Origin: an uncultured Campylobacter sp.
GTDB lineage: Bacteria; Campylobacterota; Campylobacteria; Campylobacterales; Campylobacteraceae
Assembly: GCA_938036585.1 (NCBI GenBank)
Contig: CALHQN010000104.1
Location: 1 to 14,506, forward strand
DNA length: 14,506 bases
Reading direction: 5' to 3'
Of this stretch, positions 1 to 7,230 are shown piece after piece (within the stretch, counting starts at the first letter, position 1; each line of letters starts with the position of its first letter). The notes below the pieces were generated by a model. The model did not search any database and was not told the DNA's origin. It saw nothing but the letters and a program-made list of their open reading frames with translations. The position numbers and the translations under genes are program-made.

Positions 1-1
1 C

Positions 2-184
2 GGCGGCAGTGCAATGGAAGCGGATGGCGGCACAATGAAAGCAAGCGGCGAGAATTCCGTCCCGTGCAGCGGCGATACGATAGAAGACGGCGGCAAGAAT
101 TCCGCCGCAGAAGATCATGAAGACGCAGCCTCCGCAGGCGGAAAGAAGTCGCTTTTTGACAAGATCAAAGGGCTTTTCAAATAG
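2..184 (+). CDS. C-terminal fragment of an unidentified protein, low-complexity tail
   Basis: A frame open from base 2 ends at TAG 182-184 and encodes the last 60 residues of a protein that begins left of the window. The first ~45 visible residues are low complexity (Gly, Ser, Ala, Asp and Glu, with repeated GG and ENS/KNS motifs). They are followed by a short Lys-rich amphipathic end, KKSLFDKIKGLFK. That ending looks like a genuine C-terminus, possibly a peripheral membrane or docking helix, but I cannot name the protein. The composition resembles the insertions in psd and priA of this window, and the same AATTCCG core recurs in the DNA (about 53 and 89). Its 3' end faces the leftward operon across a convergent spacer. 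Confidence 0.6.
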   Translation, partial: GGSAMEADGGTMKASGENSVPCSGDTIEDGGKNSAAEDHEDAASAGGKKSLFDKIKGLFK

Positions 185-451
185 CAAATGGTCGCTAAAT
201 TTTAAAGCAGCTTGCGGAGTCGCACGATTTAAATCACGATTAAATCATCTCGCGCTCGCAGGTCCCACGCCGTTAAATTTAACTAAAACGGCGCAGCGGC
301 AAGCGTAAATTTAAAATTTAAAACTTGCCGAAATTTTAAAACGGCGACCTGCATATCCGAAGTTACGAAATTTTAAAGCGCCGCAAACAAGCTGTAAAGA
401 GGCTAAATTTAAACTTGTCGCAGCCTTTGCGGTGGGATAATCTACGATAAT
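185..451. repeat. Convergent intergenic spacer with nested inverted repeats (possible bidirectional terminator)
   Basis: No gene is seen here. Several inverted repeats occur. CGGCAAG (297-303) pairs with CTTGCCG (324-330) around an AT-rich loop that itself holds TAAATTT/AAATTTA. CGCCGTT (268-274) pairs with AACGGCG (287-293). GCAGGT+CGCCGT (258-263 and 268-273, interrupted by four bases) pairs with ACGGCGACCTGC (341-352). CCGCAA/ACAAG (381-391) pairs with CTTGT (414-418) and TTGCGG (427-432). None has a classic uninterrupted T-tract, so termination is inferred from the position between two converging genes and from stem strength. Confidence 0.4.
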
Positions 452-2095
452 TTATCTGTTTAAATTTTTGATCTTTTGTTGATCCAGCGGCAGGTCGGAG
501 CGGATTTTTATTATGACCGTATCGTCACCGTGAGCGCTTCCGCCTATTAAAACGCCTCCATCATCCGTACTTACGGCGCTTTTGAGCCAAAAATCTTGCA
601 ATTTCGCTTTGTTTTCGCGCAATATATTGCCGTCCAGATCAAGCTCTAAAAATATCGTTTGATCCTCCGAAGCGTCGTTTGCGCCGATTAGAAGTAGCCC
701 CTCTTTGTAGTTTGCTAATTTATAGGTCGCGTTTAGCGTGTCGGGCAGATCGCATACGCCGCGATCTCTTCCGCAAATCTGCTTTCTCCAAATTTCATTG
801 CCTAAGGCGTCAAATTTTGCGATATTTGCGCCGAATTTTGCCAGCAGAAATATCGATCCGTCCTTTGCTTTTAACAGCTGCGCTTTCTGATCGATTACGA
901 GTTCGTCCGAGGCGGCGCCTTCCTTCGTGCGGGCGAAATTTACGCTCCTGTGCCAAAGCTCCTCGCCCTTAGCGTTAAATTTTAAAAATCCATCTTTTTC
1001 GATGATGAGCAGGATCTCGCTTTCGGATATTTTGGCTATCTTTGTCATAGTGCCGTCAAACGGCCTTTTGCTCTTTGCGATATTTAGCTTTTTCTTCCAT
1101 AGCAGTTTTTCTCTCTCGTAAAAGCACAGATCGTCGTTTTCATCTATCGCGGCAAATTTATCGCCGAAGCTCGTTACTTCTTTAAATTTAAGAGGAAATT
1201 CGTAGATTATCTTTTTCGTTTTGGCGTCTAAAATTTGATTATCCAAAAGCACGTATGAATCCATCGCCGCTACCGGCATATTGGCTGCGGATACCATATT
1301 TAATTTTTTGCGCCAGAGCTCCGCTCCTCGCTTGCTTAACTCAACTAGCGAGACTCGGTATTCGTCGCTCGCACTTGCAAGGAGCAGATATCCTTGCGGA
1401 GATTTTATTATGTTATCGACGGTTCTAAAGCCGTTTTTAGCGTAAGGAAGATCCCAGATCGCGCCTTTTTCTTCAGGGCTTTTTTCGGCTAAATTTTCAT
1501 TTTGCATCTGCGTAGATTGAGCGGATTTTTCGGCGGAGTTTAACGAAGCGCGATCAAGCCCGCTTATGAACGCTCCGTTTCTCGTAAAATAGGAAAAGAA
1601 TAGATATTCGCCGCGAGACTCGACGCTTACGCCTTTTAGGCTCTGCGGAAAGAGATATCTTTTTATCGGGGCGGGGTCGAGTTTATTGCTAAAATCGATT
1701 AGATCCACGCTTGGAAACTCCCCTTTTTCGGATATTTTTTTGCCCAAGTAGGCTAAATTTAGATCCTCTATGACTTTAAAATTATTTAAATGCGTGCCGC
1801 TGTAATATGCGCTTGATTGGGCTGTGTCGTTTTCGCCTAAATCATATAGCCCAAATTCGTTCCAATTTGATGAAAATACCCGCTTGCCGTCTTTGGATAG
1901 CGTCATTTTATCGATTTCTAAATGCGGATGAGCGATATAGCGGACCTGCTTTAAGATATTGGAGTTTTGCGCGGCATTTGCGCGGTACCTATCCATATCC
2001 GATATATCTAAAATATAAAACCCCGTCCAGCTTGCCAGCAAGAGTTCGTTCTCAGAGAGTAACTTAAGATCGCCGAGTTCCTTTATTTCGGACAA
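452..2095 (-). CDS. 3' part of the frameshifted propeller gene (PQQ-like repeats)
   Basis: The frame is open upstream of the apparent TTG start at 2095, back to the T6 run. The extra residues fit the protein (STLTAYDV resembles a blade strand), so the TTG is probably not the true start. There is no signal peptide on this part, so on its own it could not be exported. Counting from the TTG, LVIVD-like units occupy residues 20-90 and a Ser/Gln/Glu-rich linker lies at 183-211. PQQ-like repeats with Trp261, Trp333, Trp381 and Trp436 follow (ELWRKKLN, LLWKKKLN, ELWHRSVN, EIWRKQIC), with a final GGVLIGG-type strand near 513-519. Confidence 0.6.
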   Translation of the reverse strand: MSEIKELGDLKLLSENELLLASWTGFYILDISDMDRYRANAAQNSNILKQVRYIAHPHLEIDKMTLSKDGKRVFSSNWNEFGLYDLGENDTAQSSAYYSGTHLNNFKVIEDLNLAYLGKKISEKGEFPSVDLIDFSNKLDPAPIKRYLFPQSLKGVSVESRGEYLFFSYFTRNGAFISGLDRASLNSAEKSAQSTQMQNENLAEKSPEEKGAIWDLPYAKNGFRTVDNIIKSPQGYLLLASASDEYRVSLVELSKRGAELWRKKLNMVSAANMPVAAMDSYVLLDNQILDAKTKKIIYEFPLKFKEVTSFGDKFAAIDENDDLCFYEREKLLWKKKLNIAKSKRPFDGTMTKIAKISESEILLIIEKDGFLKFNAKGEELWHRSVNFARTKEGAASDELVIDQKAQLLKAKDGSIFLLAKFGANIAKFDALGNEIWRKQICGRDRGVCDLPDTLNATYKLANYKEGLLLIGANDASEDQTIFLELDLDGNILRENKAKLQDFWLKSAVSTDDGGVLIGGSAHGDDTVIIKIRSDLPLDQQKIKNLNR

Positions 2096-2184
2096 TCTAT
2101 GCGGTGCGCAAGCGTAATCGTATTCCCGCTTAGTGACTTTGGAAGGGGCGATAAAATAAGCAAGCTGCGTAAATTTATCATCTT

Positions 2185-2784
2185 TTACGTCATAGGCGGT
2201 AAGGGTGCTAAAAAATCTTTCGCAAAGAGGGTATGTCCGTCGGCTGAAAGCTCTATTTTATTTACAAATCGCGCCTCAAGACGAGCCGAAATTTTAATAT
2301 CCCTTCGGTCGCTAAGATCCAGCTTATAAATTCCGAAATTAGGATCGGCGACGAATAGACTTTTGCCGTCTTTGCTCTGCGCGATATCTATATAAGCGGG
2401 ATCAAACTCGTGTTGCGGAAAAGAAAATATGCCCGCAAGCCTTAGAGTGCGCGGCTCGGTAACGTCGATCAAGACGATGCCGCCTTTATCGTCGCCCAAG
2501 CCGAAGAGCGTATTTTGATCCTCCGAAAGACGCAGCTCGTAAATTTCAAACGGAAGCTTAAGCGCGTTTTTTGCAAGCTCTCTTTCCTCTAAATTTAGCT
2601 CTTGCAGCGCGCCGCCCTGTTTTTTGGCAGCGGCAAGATCGCTTTTAAGGATTAAAATTTCATCATCCTTAAGCGATTTCGCGATCTCTTTGGTAGCCGA
2701 AAAATTTTGAGTCGCCGCGCAAATTTCGCAGATAAAAGCCAAAGCGGCTAAAATTTTAACTATAAGATTTCGCTTTGCTTTCAT
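2185..2784 (-). CDS. 5' part of the frameshifted propeller gene (199 codons, LVIVD-like)
   Basis: This is the zero-frame product. The ATG at 2784 is preceded by an AGG-containing ribosome site. It has a signal peptide of about 24 residues, then a helical Lys/Glu-rich stretch, then two or three LVIVD-type blades (around residues 85-112, 131-162 and 170-190). Homology-like sequence stops at DFL (residue 192). The last seven residues, APLPPMT, belong to no blade pattern, as expected after a shift. If translated unshifted, it would be an exported truncated propeller. Confidence 0.65.
   Translation of the reverse strand: MKAKRNLIVKILAALAFICEICAATQNFSATKEIAKSLKDDEILILKSDLAAAKKQGGALQELNLEERELAKNALKLPFEIYELRLSEDQNTLFGLGDDKGGIVLIDVTEPRTLRLAGIFSFPQHEFDPAYIDIAQSKDGKSLFVADPNFGIYKLDLSDRRDIKISARLEARFVNKIELSADGHTLFAKDFLAPLPPMT
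2209..2215 (-). other. Frameshift junction: slippery heptamer T TTT TTA
   Basis: On the coding strand the codons are GAT TTT TTA GCA. The seven bases T TTT TTA fit X XXY YYZ in the zero frame. A -1 slip re-reads the final A and continues AGC ACC CTT ACC into the downstream frame. The zero frame stops at TAA 2187-2185, 24 bases further on. One extra T in the run (7 instead of 6) would give the same result. I see no strong Shine-Dalgarno-like stimulator upstream and no convincing stem just downstream, so active recoding is only a possibility. Confidence 0.6.
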
Positions 2785-2801
2785 TTCGCCGCCTCGTAAA
2801 T

Positions 2802-4466
2802 TTATCTAAAATCGTCGCTTCTGCTCGGTATCAGCAGGTCTTGCAGCTCCTGTTGCACTGAGACTTTCGCGCGCGGATCGAGGATTTGCGAGTAGATGAT
2901 GAAGTTTGCGAGTACCTTTTTACCGTAGTCCCTGCTCTCGGCATACGGCACGAGCTCCATGCTAAGCCACGGCTCAAATTTGCCCTTATTAAACATATCG
3001 CCGCGCTGAAGCATCTTTTTAACGAGCCCGAGCCCGCCGTTGTAAGCGTATGCGATGAAAACCGGGCTGTAAATTTTGCGCTCCAGCCAGTCAATGTGGA
3101 TGTTTGCGAAGCGGTAGGCGACCTCGGGACGGAACATATCGTCTTGATCAAAGCCCGCGATCGCAAGCTGTTTTTTGCCGATGTCGTTAGCCAAAAACGG
3201 CATAAACTGCATCATCCCGAGCGCGTACGAGGTGGAAACGGCGCTTGGGATAAAGCGGCTCTCTTGGCGTGCGAGCGCTAAAATTAGCGCTTTGCGGCGG
3301 TTGTCGCCGTCGCCGATATACTCCATAAACGGCGTCGGATAGAAGTTGTCCTTGCCTCCGCCCGCTTTATTCATGATATATGAGTACTCGCCGATGCTTT
3401 GCTTGGTGTCGAATTTTTTGGCAAATTCCAAAAGCTGCTCGCGAGACATCCTATCGGCGCTATTTTTCGTGCGAACCCAAGCGAAAGGATCGGTGATGTC
3501 GTAGCCTTCGATGGAATTTTTAGCGGGGTTTGGGATGATGATGTTTAAATTTTTATTTCCAGAAATCTCTTTGGCATAAAGCGCGTATAGGCTGTAGTAT
3601 TCGCTTGCGGCCAGCTCTTTTACGATATTTTGATCTCCGCTTAGCAGATATACCCAAAATTTCGCATTGTGCACGTCGTGAGGCTTCTCAAAGCTCGCGG
3701 CGGCGCGGCTAAAAAACGCAAGTGCAGCCCCTTCGTCACCCTGCATGACGGCGTTTACGCCGAGCATAAACGCTACGTCCTTCTCCACGGCCAGCGGATC
3801 GACGCCCGTGAGCGAGCGGCGCAGGCGCGGGTATTTGCGGTTGATTAGCGCGTCGTTAAGAACCGCCTTAAAGCTTGGCTGGGCGCTTAGGCCGGTAACG
3901 AAGGTCGCATCCGCGTCGATATCGATCAGAGCGTCTTTGCCCGCGCTTTTTAAGTAGTCGTAATATAAAAAGTAGTTTTGCGCGTTGCGGCTCTGCATAA
4001 AGTACTCGCTCGGATTTTCGTCGTTAAATCCGCGCAGTAAATTTACGGCGTTTCGCGAAGCCGCGTCTTGGTGACTCTCTAGTTGCGAAGCGAGCGTCTC
4101 GCGCACGGACGGGCTTAGCTTGGCGATGAAATTTGGATATGAGCGCGCCTTTTTGCAGGTTAAATTTGCATCTAAAATATTGGAGGAGGTAACGCCTGCA
4201 CATCGATCCGGACGCTTAGGGGTTTTGGCGATGCCGAAAATTCTATCGAGCTTATCTTTTAGCTTGCCTTTGTAGCGGAAGATACTCTGTTTTAAAATTT
4301 TAATCTCCGCTTTGTTGTATTTCGTCTCGTCGATTAGGCGATAGATGTAATAATCCTTAGCTAGGGATTTGGGTTCGTTTTTAATCTCCTCGTAGCTTAA
4401 AATTTTACCGCTACTTGCGGCGCACAGCAGTCCCAAAACAAGGCTAAATTTCAAAAATATTTTCAA
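2802..4466 (-). CDS. slt: Soluble lytic murein transglycosylase (Slt family)
   Basis: This periplasmic enzyme cleaves the MurNAc-GlcNAc bond of peptidoglycan, forming 1,6-anhydro-MurNAc ends. It has 554 residues. A signal peptide occupies 1-19, a long alpha-helical region (about 25-370) likely forms the superhelical ring typical of Slt70-type proteins, and a C-terminal goose-lysozyme-like domain starts near 385. Family motifs are ALARQESRF with catalytic Glu402-Ser403, GMMQFMP (417-423), AYNGG (474-478) and ELVPYAESRDYGKKV (504-518). The start is TTG 4466-4464, which overlaps the yggT stop as TTGA, so translation is probably coupled. TTG is preferred because the signal peptide begins there. 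The gene follows yggT and precedes the propeller gene by 17 bp; slt next to yggT and gltX is conserved in Campylobacter and Helicobacter (recalled, not checked). Confidence 0.93.
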   Translation of the reverse strand: MKIFLKFSLVLGLLCAASSGKILSYEEIKNEPKSLAKDYYIYRLIDETKYNKAEIKILKQSIFRYKGKLKDKLDRIFGIAKTPKRPDRCAGVTSSNILDANLTCKKARSYPNFIAKLSPSVRETLASQLESHQDAASRNAVNLLRGFNDENPSEYFMQSRNAQNYFLYYDYLKSAGKDALIDIDADATFVTGLSAQPSFKAVLNDALINRKYPRLRRSLTGVDPLAVEKDVAFMLGVNAVMQGDEGAALAFFSRAAASFEKPHDVHNAKFWVYLLSGDQNIVKELAASEYYSLYALYAKEISGNKNLNIIIPNPAKNSIEGYDITDPFAWVRTKNSADRMSREQLLEFAKKFDTKQSIGEYSYIMNKAGGGKDNFYPTPFMEYIGDGDNRRKALILALARQESRFIPSAVSTSYALGMMQFMPFLANDIGKKQLAIAGFDQDDMFRPEVAYRFANIHIDWLERKIYSPVFIAYAYNGGLGLVKKMLQRGDMFNKGKFEPWLSMELVPYAESRDYGKKVLANFIIYSQILDPRAKVSVQQELQDLLIPSRSDDFR

Positions 4467-4759
4467 ATGACCGTCCTATTGATGATATAGATTATCGCGC
4501 TGTCAAAGAAGTTAAGCACGAGTAGGATAAGAAGCGGCGAAAGATCAAAGCCGCCGAAAGTCGTAGGCAGATAGCGGCGCACCAGCGCGAACGCAGGCTC
4601 TGTAAGCGCAGAGATGACGCGGAAGATTTTATAAAATTTACCGAACGGATTTGGACGGATGAAACTTAAGACGCAGGCGACGAAAATTAGCATCATATAG
4701 GCTTGCAGCGCGTAGTGCAGAGTGATGAGCGTACCGTAGATCAGGCTGTTTGCTAGCAT
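4463..4759 (-). CDS. YggT family integral membrane protein
   Basis: This is a 98-residue inner-membrane protein of the YGGT family. Hydrophobic segments at about 5-33 and 73-94 flank the family signature: [12 protein letters not shown] (31-42), [14 protein letters not shown] (52-65) and [10 protein letters not shown] (71-80). The molecular function of the family is not settled; some members have been linked to osmotic stress or cell-envelope assembly and division. The ATG at 4759 has a strong AAGGAG site (4765-4770) lying inside the end of gltX. It overlaps gltX by 7 bp and slt by 4 bp, indicating tight translational coupling. Confidence 0.88.
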   Translation of the reverse strand: MLANSLIYGTLITLHYALQAYMMLIFVACVLSFIRPNPFGKFYKIFRVISALTEPAFALVRRYLPTTFGGFDLSPLLILLVLNFFDSAIIYIINRTVI

Positions 4760-6060
4760 ACGATCTCCTTCAGATCGGCGCGGATCAGCGGATACAGCTC
4801 GCTAAGCTCCGGTCCGTGGGGCGCGCCGGTTAGTAAAAACCTAAGCGGCATAAATAGACTCTTGCCTTTTAAATTTGTAGCTTGCGAAAGCGCCGCTTTG
4901 AAATCATTAAATTCTGCCGGTGCGCCGTTTGGGCTTAATAAATTTAAGATCGCCTCTCGTAGCGCCTGCGCCTGCGTCGCCCACTCCTGCGGGATATCTT
5001 TCGTGCCGTAGATCGCTGCGATCTTCTCTTTGATCTGCGGAATAAGGCTCGCTTCTTGAGTGTAAAATTTTATCAAAGGAGCAAATTTAGGCTCAAGCTC
5101 AAAAAGCTCCGCCAGGCGCTGCTCGCTCGCTCTTTTGATATGCTCGCGGTTTATAAAGGCGAGTTTGTCCTCGTCAAATTTAGCCGGGCTTTTTGAAATT
5201 TTAGCGATGTCGAAAAACTCCACCGCCTCATCCATGCTAAAGACCTCGCGCGGCGTTTTGTTGCCCAGCAGGATCAGATAGTTCGCGATCGCCTCGGGCA
5301 GGTAGCCGCTTTGAAGCAGCCATTTTACCGACGAGCTATCCTCGCGCTTGCTCATCTTTTTGCCTTCGGAATTTAATATGATCGGCAGGTGCGCGTATTT
5401 GATCTCGCCGTCGTAGCCGAGGCTTTGGCGGATCCAGTTTTGCTTCGGAGTGTTTGAGACGTGATCCTCGCCGCGGATTACGAAGCTCACGCCCTGCATC
5501 ATATCGTCGCAGGCGCAGGCGAAGTTATAAGTTGGCGTCTTGTCCGCGCGCATGATGACGAAGCTATCGATGTTCTGCGGCTCAAATGCTATACGCCCCT
5601 TGATCGCGTCGGTAAATTCCAGCGCGTGATCAGGTTTTTTGAGGCGGATAGTAAAGGGCTTTTCGCAGCCAAGCACCTCCTCGTCGCTTAAATGCTCGCA
5701 GTGTCCGTCGTAGCGATACGCCTCGCCCGCGTCCTTGGCGGCTTGCTTTTTAGCCTCCAGCTCCTCCTCGCTGCAAAAACAGCAAAACGCCTTTTTCTCG
5801 GAGAGCAGCTTGGCTGCGAACTGCTGATGAAATTTTAAATTTTTGCTTTGATAATACAGACTCTGCCACGAGATGCCGAAGCGCTTTAAAATTTCGATTA
5901 TCTCTTGATCTTTGCCTTCGATATTGCGCGCGGTGTCGGTATCCTCGATACGTAGAATAAAGCCGCTTTGATCCTGCAGCGAGCAGATGTAGTTAAAAAT
6001 AGCCGCGCGTAAATTTCCGATATGCATATCGCCGGTGGGCGACGGAGCGAAGCGATACAA
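4753..6060 (-). CDS. gltX: Glutamyl-tRNA synthetase, class I (possibly the GltX2 type)
   Basis: This cytoplasmic enzyme activates glutamate with ATP and charges tRNA. Its 435 residues are close to the short epsilon-type enzymes. The N-terminus YRFAPSPTG with HIGN (13-16) is the class I HIGH-like motif and KMSKR (235-239) is the second signature. [12 protein letters not shown] (193-204) is also conserved. Cys94, Cys96, Tyr115 or Tyr117 and Cys121 form a plausible zinc-binding insertion. The start is TTG 6060-6058, with GGA seven bases upstream, and no ATG lies between it and the upstream in-frame stop. Campylobacterota carry two GluRS paralogues. In H. pylori the copy beside yggT and slt is, as I recall, the one that mischarges tRNA-Gln for GatCAB amidation, so this copy may have that role; this is inferred from context only. 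Confidence 0.95.
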   Translation of the reverse strand: MYRFAPSPTGDMHIGNLRAAIFNYICSLQDQSGFILRIEDTDTARNIEGKDQEIIEILKRFGISWQSLYYQSKNLKFHQQFAAKLLSEKKAFCCFCSEEELEAKKQAAKDAGEAYRYDGHCEHLSDEEVLGCEKPFTIRLKKPDHALEFTDAIKGRIAFEPQNIDSFVIMRADKTPTYNFACACDDMMQGVSFVIRGEDHVSNTPKQNWIRQSLGYDGEIKYAHLPIILNSEGKKMSKREDSSSVKWLLQSGYLPEAIANYLILLGNKTPREVFSMDEAVEFFDIAKISKSPAKFDEDKLAFINREHIKRASEQRLAELFELEPKFAPLIKFYTQEASLIPQIKEKIAAIYGTKDIPQEWATQAQALREAILNLLSPNGAPAEFNDFKAALSQATNLKGKSLFMPLRFLLTGAPHGPELSELYPLIRADLKEIVC

Positions 6061-6092
6061 TTTAGGTCCTTTGGGTTTAAATTTAAGCTCGG

Positions 6093-6119
6093 ATTATACT
6101 TTTTACTTCCTAATAAAAA
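6093..6119 (-). promoter_or_regulatory. Probable sigma70 promoter of the gltX-yggT-slt operon
   Basis: On the minus strand a perfect TATAAT (6098-6093) follows AAAAG, and a T-rich TTTTTA (6119-6114) lies 15 bases upstream. This fits the Campylobacter pattern of a strong -10 with a weak T-rich upstream region. The predicted start of transcription, near 6086, gives a short leader before the TTG of gltX. Confidence 0.55.
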
Positions 6120-6142
6120 GCAAAAACAAAGCAAAAATAGGC

Positions 6143-6169
6143 TAATATCGGCGCATCTTATCTAAGGAG
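6143..6169 (+). promoter_or_regulatory. Candidate -10 and ribosome site for mscL
   Basis: TAATAT (6143-6148) is the best -10-like hexamer in the divergent region on this strand, with an A-rich upstream. A strong ribosome site AAGGAG (6164-6169) sits five bases before the mscL ATG and fixes that start. The ribosome site is secure; the -10 is weak evidence. Confidence 0.4.
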
Positions 6170-6174
6170 AGAAT

Positions 6175-6579
6175 ATGGGTTTCATTCAGGAATTCAAAGA
6201 ATTCGCGATGAAAGGAAACGTCATCGATATGGCGGTGGGCGTCGTCATCGGCGGGGCTTTCGGCAAGATCGTAACCTCGCTCGTAAGCGACATTATGATG
6301 CCGGTTTTAGGACTTCTTACGGGAGGAATGAATTTTACCGATCTTAAGATCGTGCTAAAAGAAGCGGTGGGGCAGACCCCGGCCGTTACGATAAACTACG
6401 GCTCGTTTATCCAGGTAACGGTCGATTTCATCATCATCGCGTTTTGTATATTCTGCGCGATCAAGGCGATCAATAAGCTTAAAAAGCCCGCCGAGCCTGC
6501 GCCTGAGCCGGCAGCACCTGCCGAGCCTAGCGAAGAGGTCAAACTTCTTAGCGAAATAAGAGACCTGCTTAAAAAATAG
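6175..6579 (+). CDS. mscL: Large-conductance mechanosensitive channel MscL
   Basis: This pentameric inner-membrane channel opens under membrane tension to release solutes during hypo-osmotic shock. It has 134 residues, the usual size. An N-terminal amphipathic helix ([21 protein letters not shown]) leads into TM1 (about 18-45, with [20 protein letters not shown] and MMPVLG). The periplasmic loop is 46-78, TM2 is about 79-101, and an Ala/Pro/Glu linker precedes the C-terminal bundle helix [15 protein letters not shown]. The start has a strong AAGGAG site. It is the first gene of a four-gene rightward unit and is followed after 9 bp by the Crp-type regulator. Confidence 0.97.
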   Translation: MGFIQEFKEFAMKGNVIDMAVGVVIGGAFGKIVTSLVSDIMMPVLGLLTGGMNFTDLKIVLKEAVGQTPAVTINYGSFIQVTVDFIIIAFCIFCAIKAINKLKKPAEPAPEPAAPAEPSEEVKLLSEIRDLLKK

Positions 6580-6588
6580 GTCGCGGCG

Positions 6589-7227
6589 ATGATCGAAAAA
6601 ATTCCTTATTTCAAGGCTCTAAATGCAGCGCAAATCAAGCGTTTGGAGCAGATTAGCATCCACAAAAGCTACAAAAAGGGCGAAATTTTATTTTTCGAGG
6701 GCGAGCACTCGCAGTATCTATTGGTCCTGCTAAAAGGAATTTTAAAAATCTATAAAACCTCCGCGAAGGGGCGAGAGATCCATATGCACGAGATCCGCCC
6801 CATCTCGCTCGTGGCGGAGATGGTAAATTTCGAAGAGACGAGCTATCCTGCTAGCGGCGTGTTTTCGACAAACGGCGAGGTGCTAAAGATCGATTATGAG
6901 AAATTTAAAAACGAGTTTATGAGCGATCCTAAAATTTGCTTGGAGCTTTTAAAATCGATGTCCGAGAAGATCCGTGCGCTAAATGCGGTCGTCGATAATC
7001 AGGTCGTGCTAAACTGCGACGGCAAGATCGCTAAGTTTATCAGCGAAAATTTCGATATCTTTACGAGCACGAAATATACGAAGCTGGCTAAAATTTTAAA
7101 CGTCACCCCCGAGACTTTTTCGCGCACCATCACTAAATTTAAAAAGAGCGGGGCTCTCGTTTTGGACGAGGAGCACAATATCGCAAGCTTCGATCAACAT
7201 AAGCTGGACGAATATATCCAAGGCTAG
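6589..7227 (+). CDS. Crp/Fnr-family transcriptional regulator
   Basis: It has 212 residues in the normal two-domain layout. A cyclic-nucleotide-like beta-roll spans about 8-100 (KGEILFFEGEHSQYLLVLLKGILKIYK), a dimer helix about 112-137, and a winged helix-turn-helix about 160-200 with recognition region TKLAKILNVTPETFSRTITKFKKSG. The Arg-Ser pair that contacts cAMP phosphate in E. coli Crp is absent (SYPASG stands there). The N-terminal cysteine cluster of Fnr is also missing; only Cys117 and Cys143 are present. It is therefore unlikely to be a classical cAMP or iron-sulphur sensor, and the ligand is unknown. It resembles the Crp-type nitrosative or redox stress regulators of Campylobacter in general form only. 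It has no good Shine-Dalgarno and probably depends on coupling to mscL. Confidence 0.88.
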   Translation: MIEKIPYFKALNAAQIKRLEQISIHKSYKKGEILFFEGEHSQYLLVLLKGILKIYKTSAKGREIHMHEIRPISLVAEMVNFEETSYPASGVFSTNGEVLKIDYEKFKNEFMSDPKICLELLKSMSEKIRALNAVVDNQVVLNCDGKIAKFISENFDIFTSTKYTKLAKILNVTPETFSRTITKFKKSGALVLDEEHNIASFDQHKLDEYIQG

Positions 7228-7230
7228 AGT

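Larger units (their letters stand above)
452..2784 (-). pseudogene. Secreted beta-propeller-like protein gene interrupted by one frameshift (full extent)
   Basis: Two leftward frames (2784-2185 and 2230-452) read as one protein if the reading frame moves by -1 at the T6 run at 2210-2215. The joined product is 777 residues. It starts at ATG 2784 with an export signal (Lys/Arg start, hydrophobic 8-22, probable cleavage near ICA-A). An N-terminal half with LVIVD-type beta-propeller repeats follows, with units such as GGIVLIDVTEP, FGIYKLDLSD, FYILDISD and FGLYDLG separated by LSxDGxxLF turns. The C-terminal half has PQQ-like repeats with the GxxxW signature (Trp near joined residues 491, 563, 611 and 666). 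It lies 17 bp downstream of slt and probably ends the gltX-yggT-slt transcript. Catalysis is not implied; such propellers usually bind ligands or partners. Whether the gene is dead, phase-variable, decoded by recoding, or a base-call error cannot be settled here. Confidence 0.75.

Noticed and set aside
117..308. Open frame of 63 codons on the + strand over the first gene's end
   Set aside because: It overlaps the real C-terminal frame (stop at 184) in another phase and runs into the repeat-rich spacer; no protein-like pattern.
301..340. AAATTTAAAATTTAAA-type palindromes as specific operator sites
   Set aside because: Such tracts occur throughout the window in coding and non-coding DNA, so they cannot be called regulatory from sequence alone.
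679..972. Arg/Leu-rich + strand frame opposite the propeller gene
   Set aside because: It is antisense to a convincing coding frame and has the biased composition expected of a complement reading.
2831..3281. Overlapping open frames on both strands inside slt
   Set aside because: The slt frame carries all transglycosylase motifs; the others are compositional by-products of GC-rich coding DNA.
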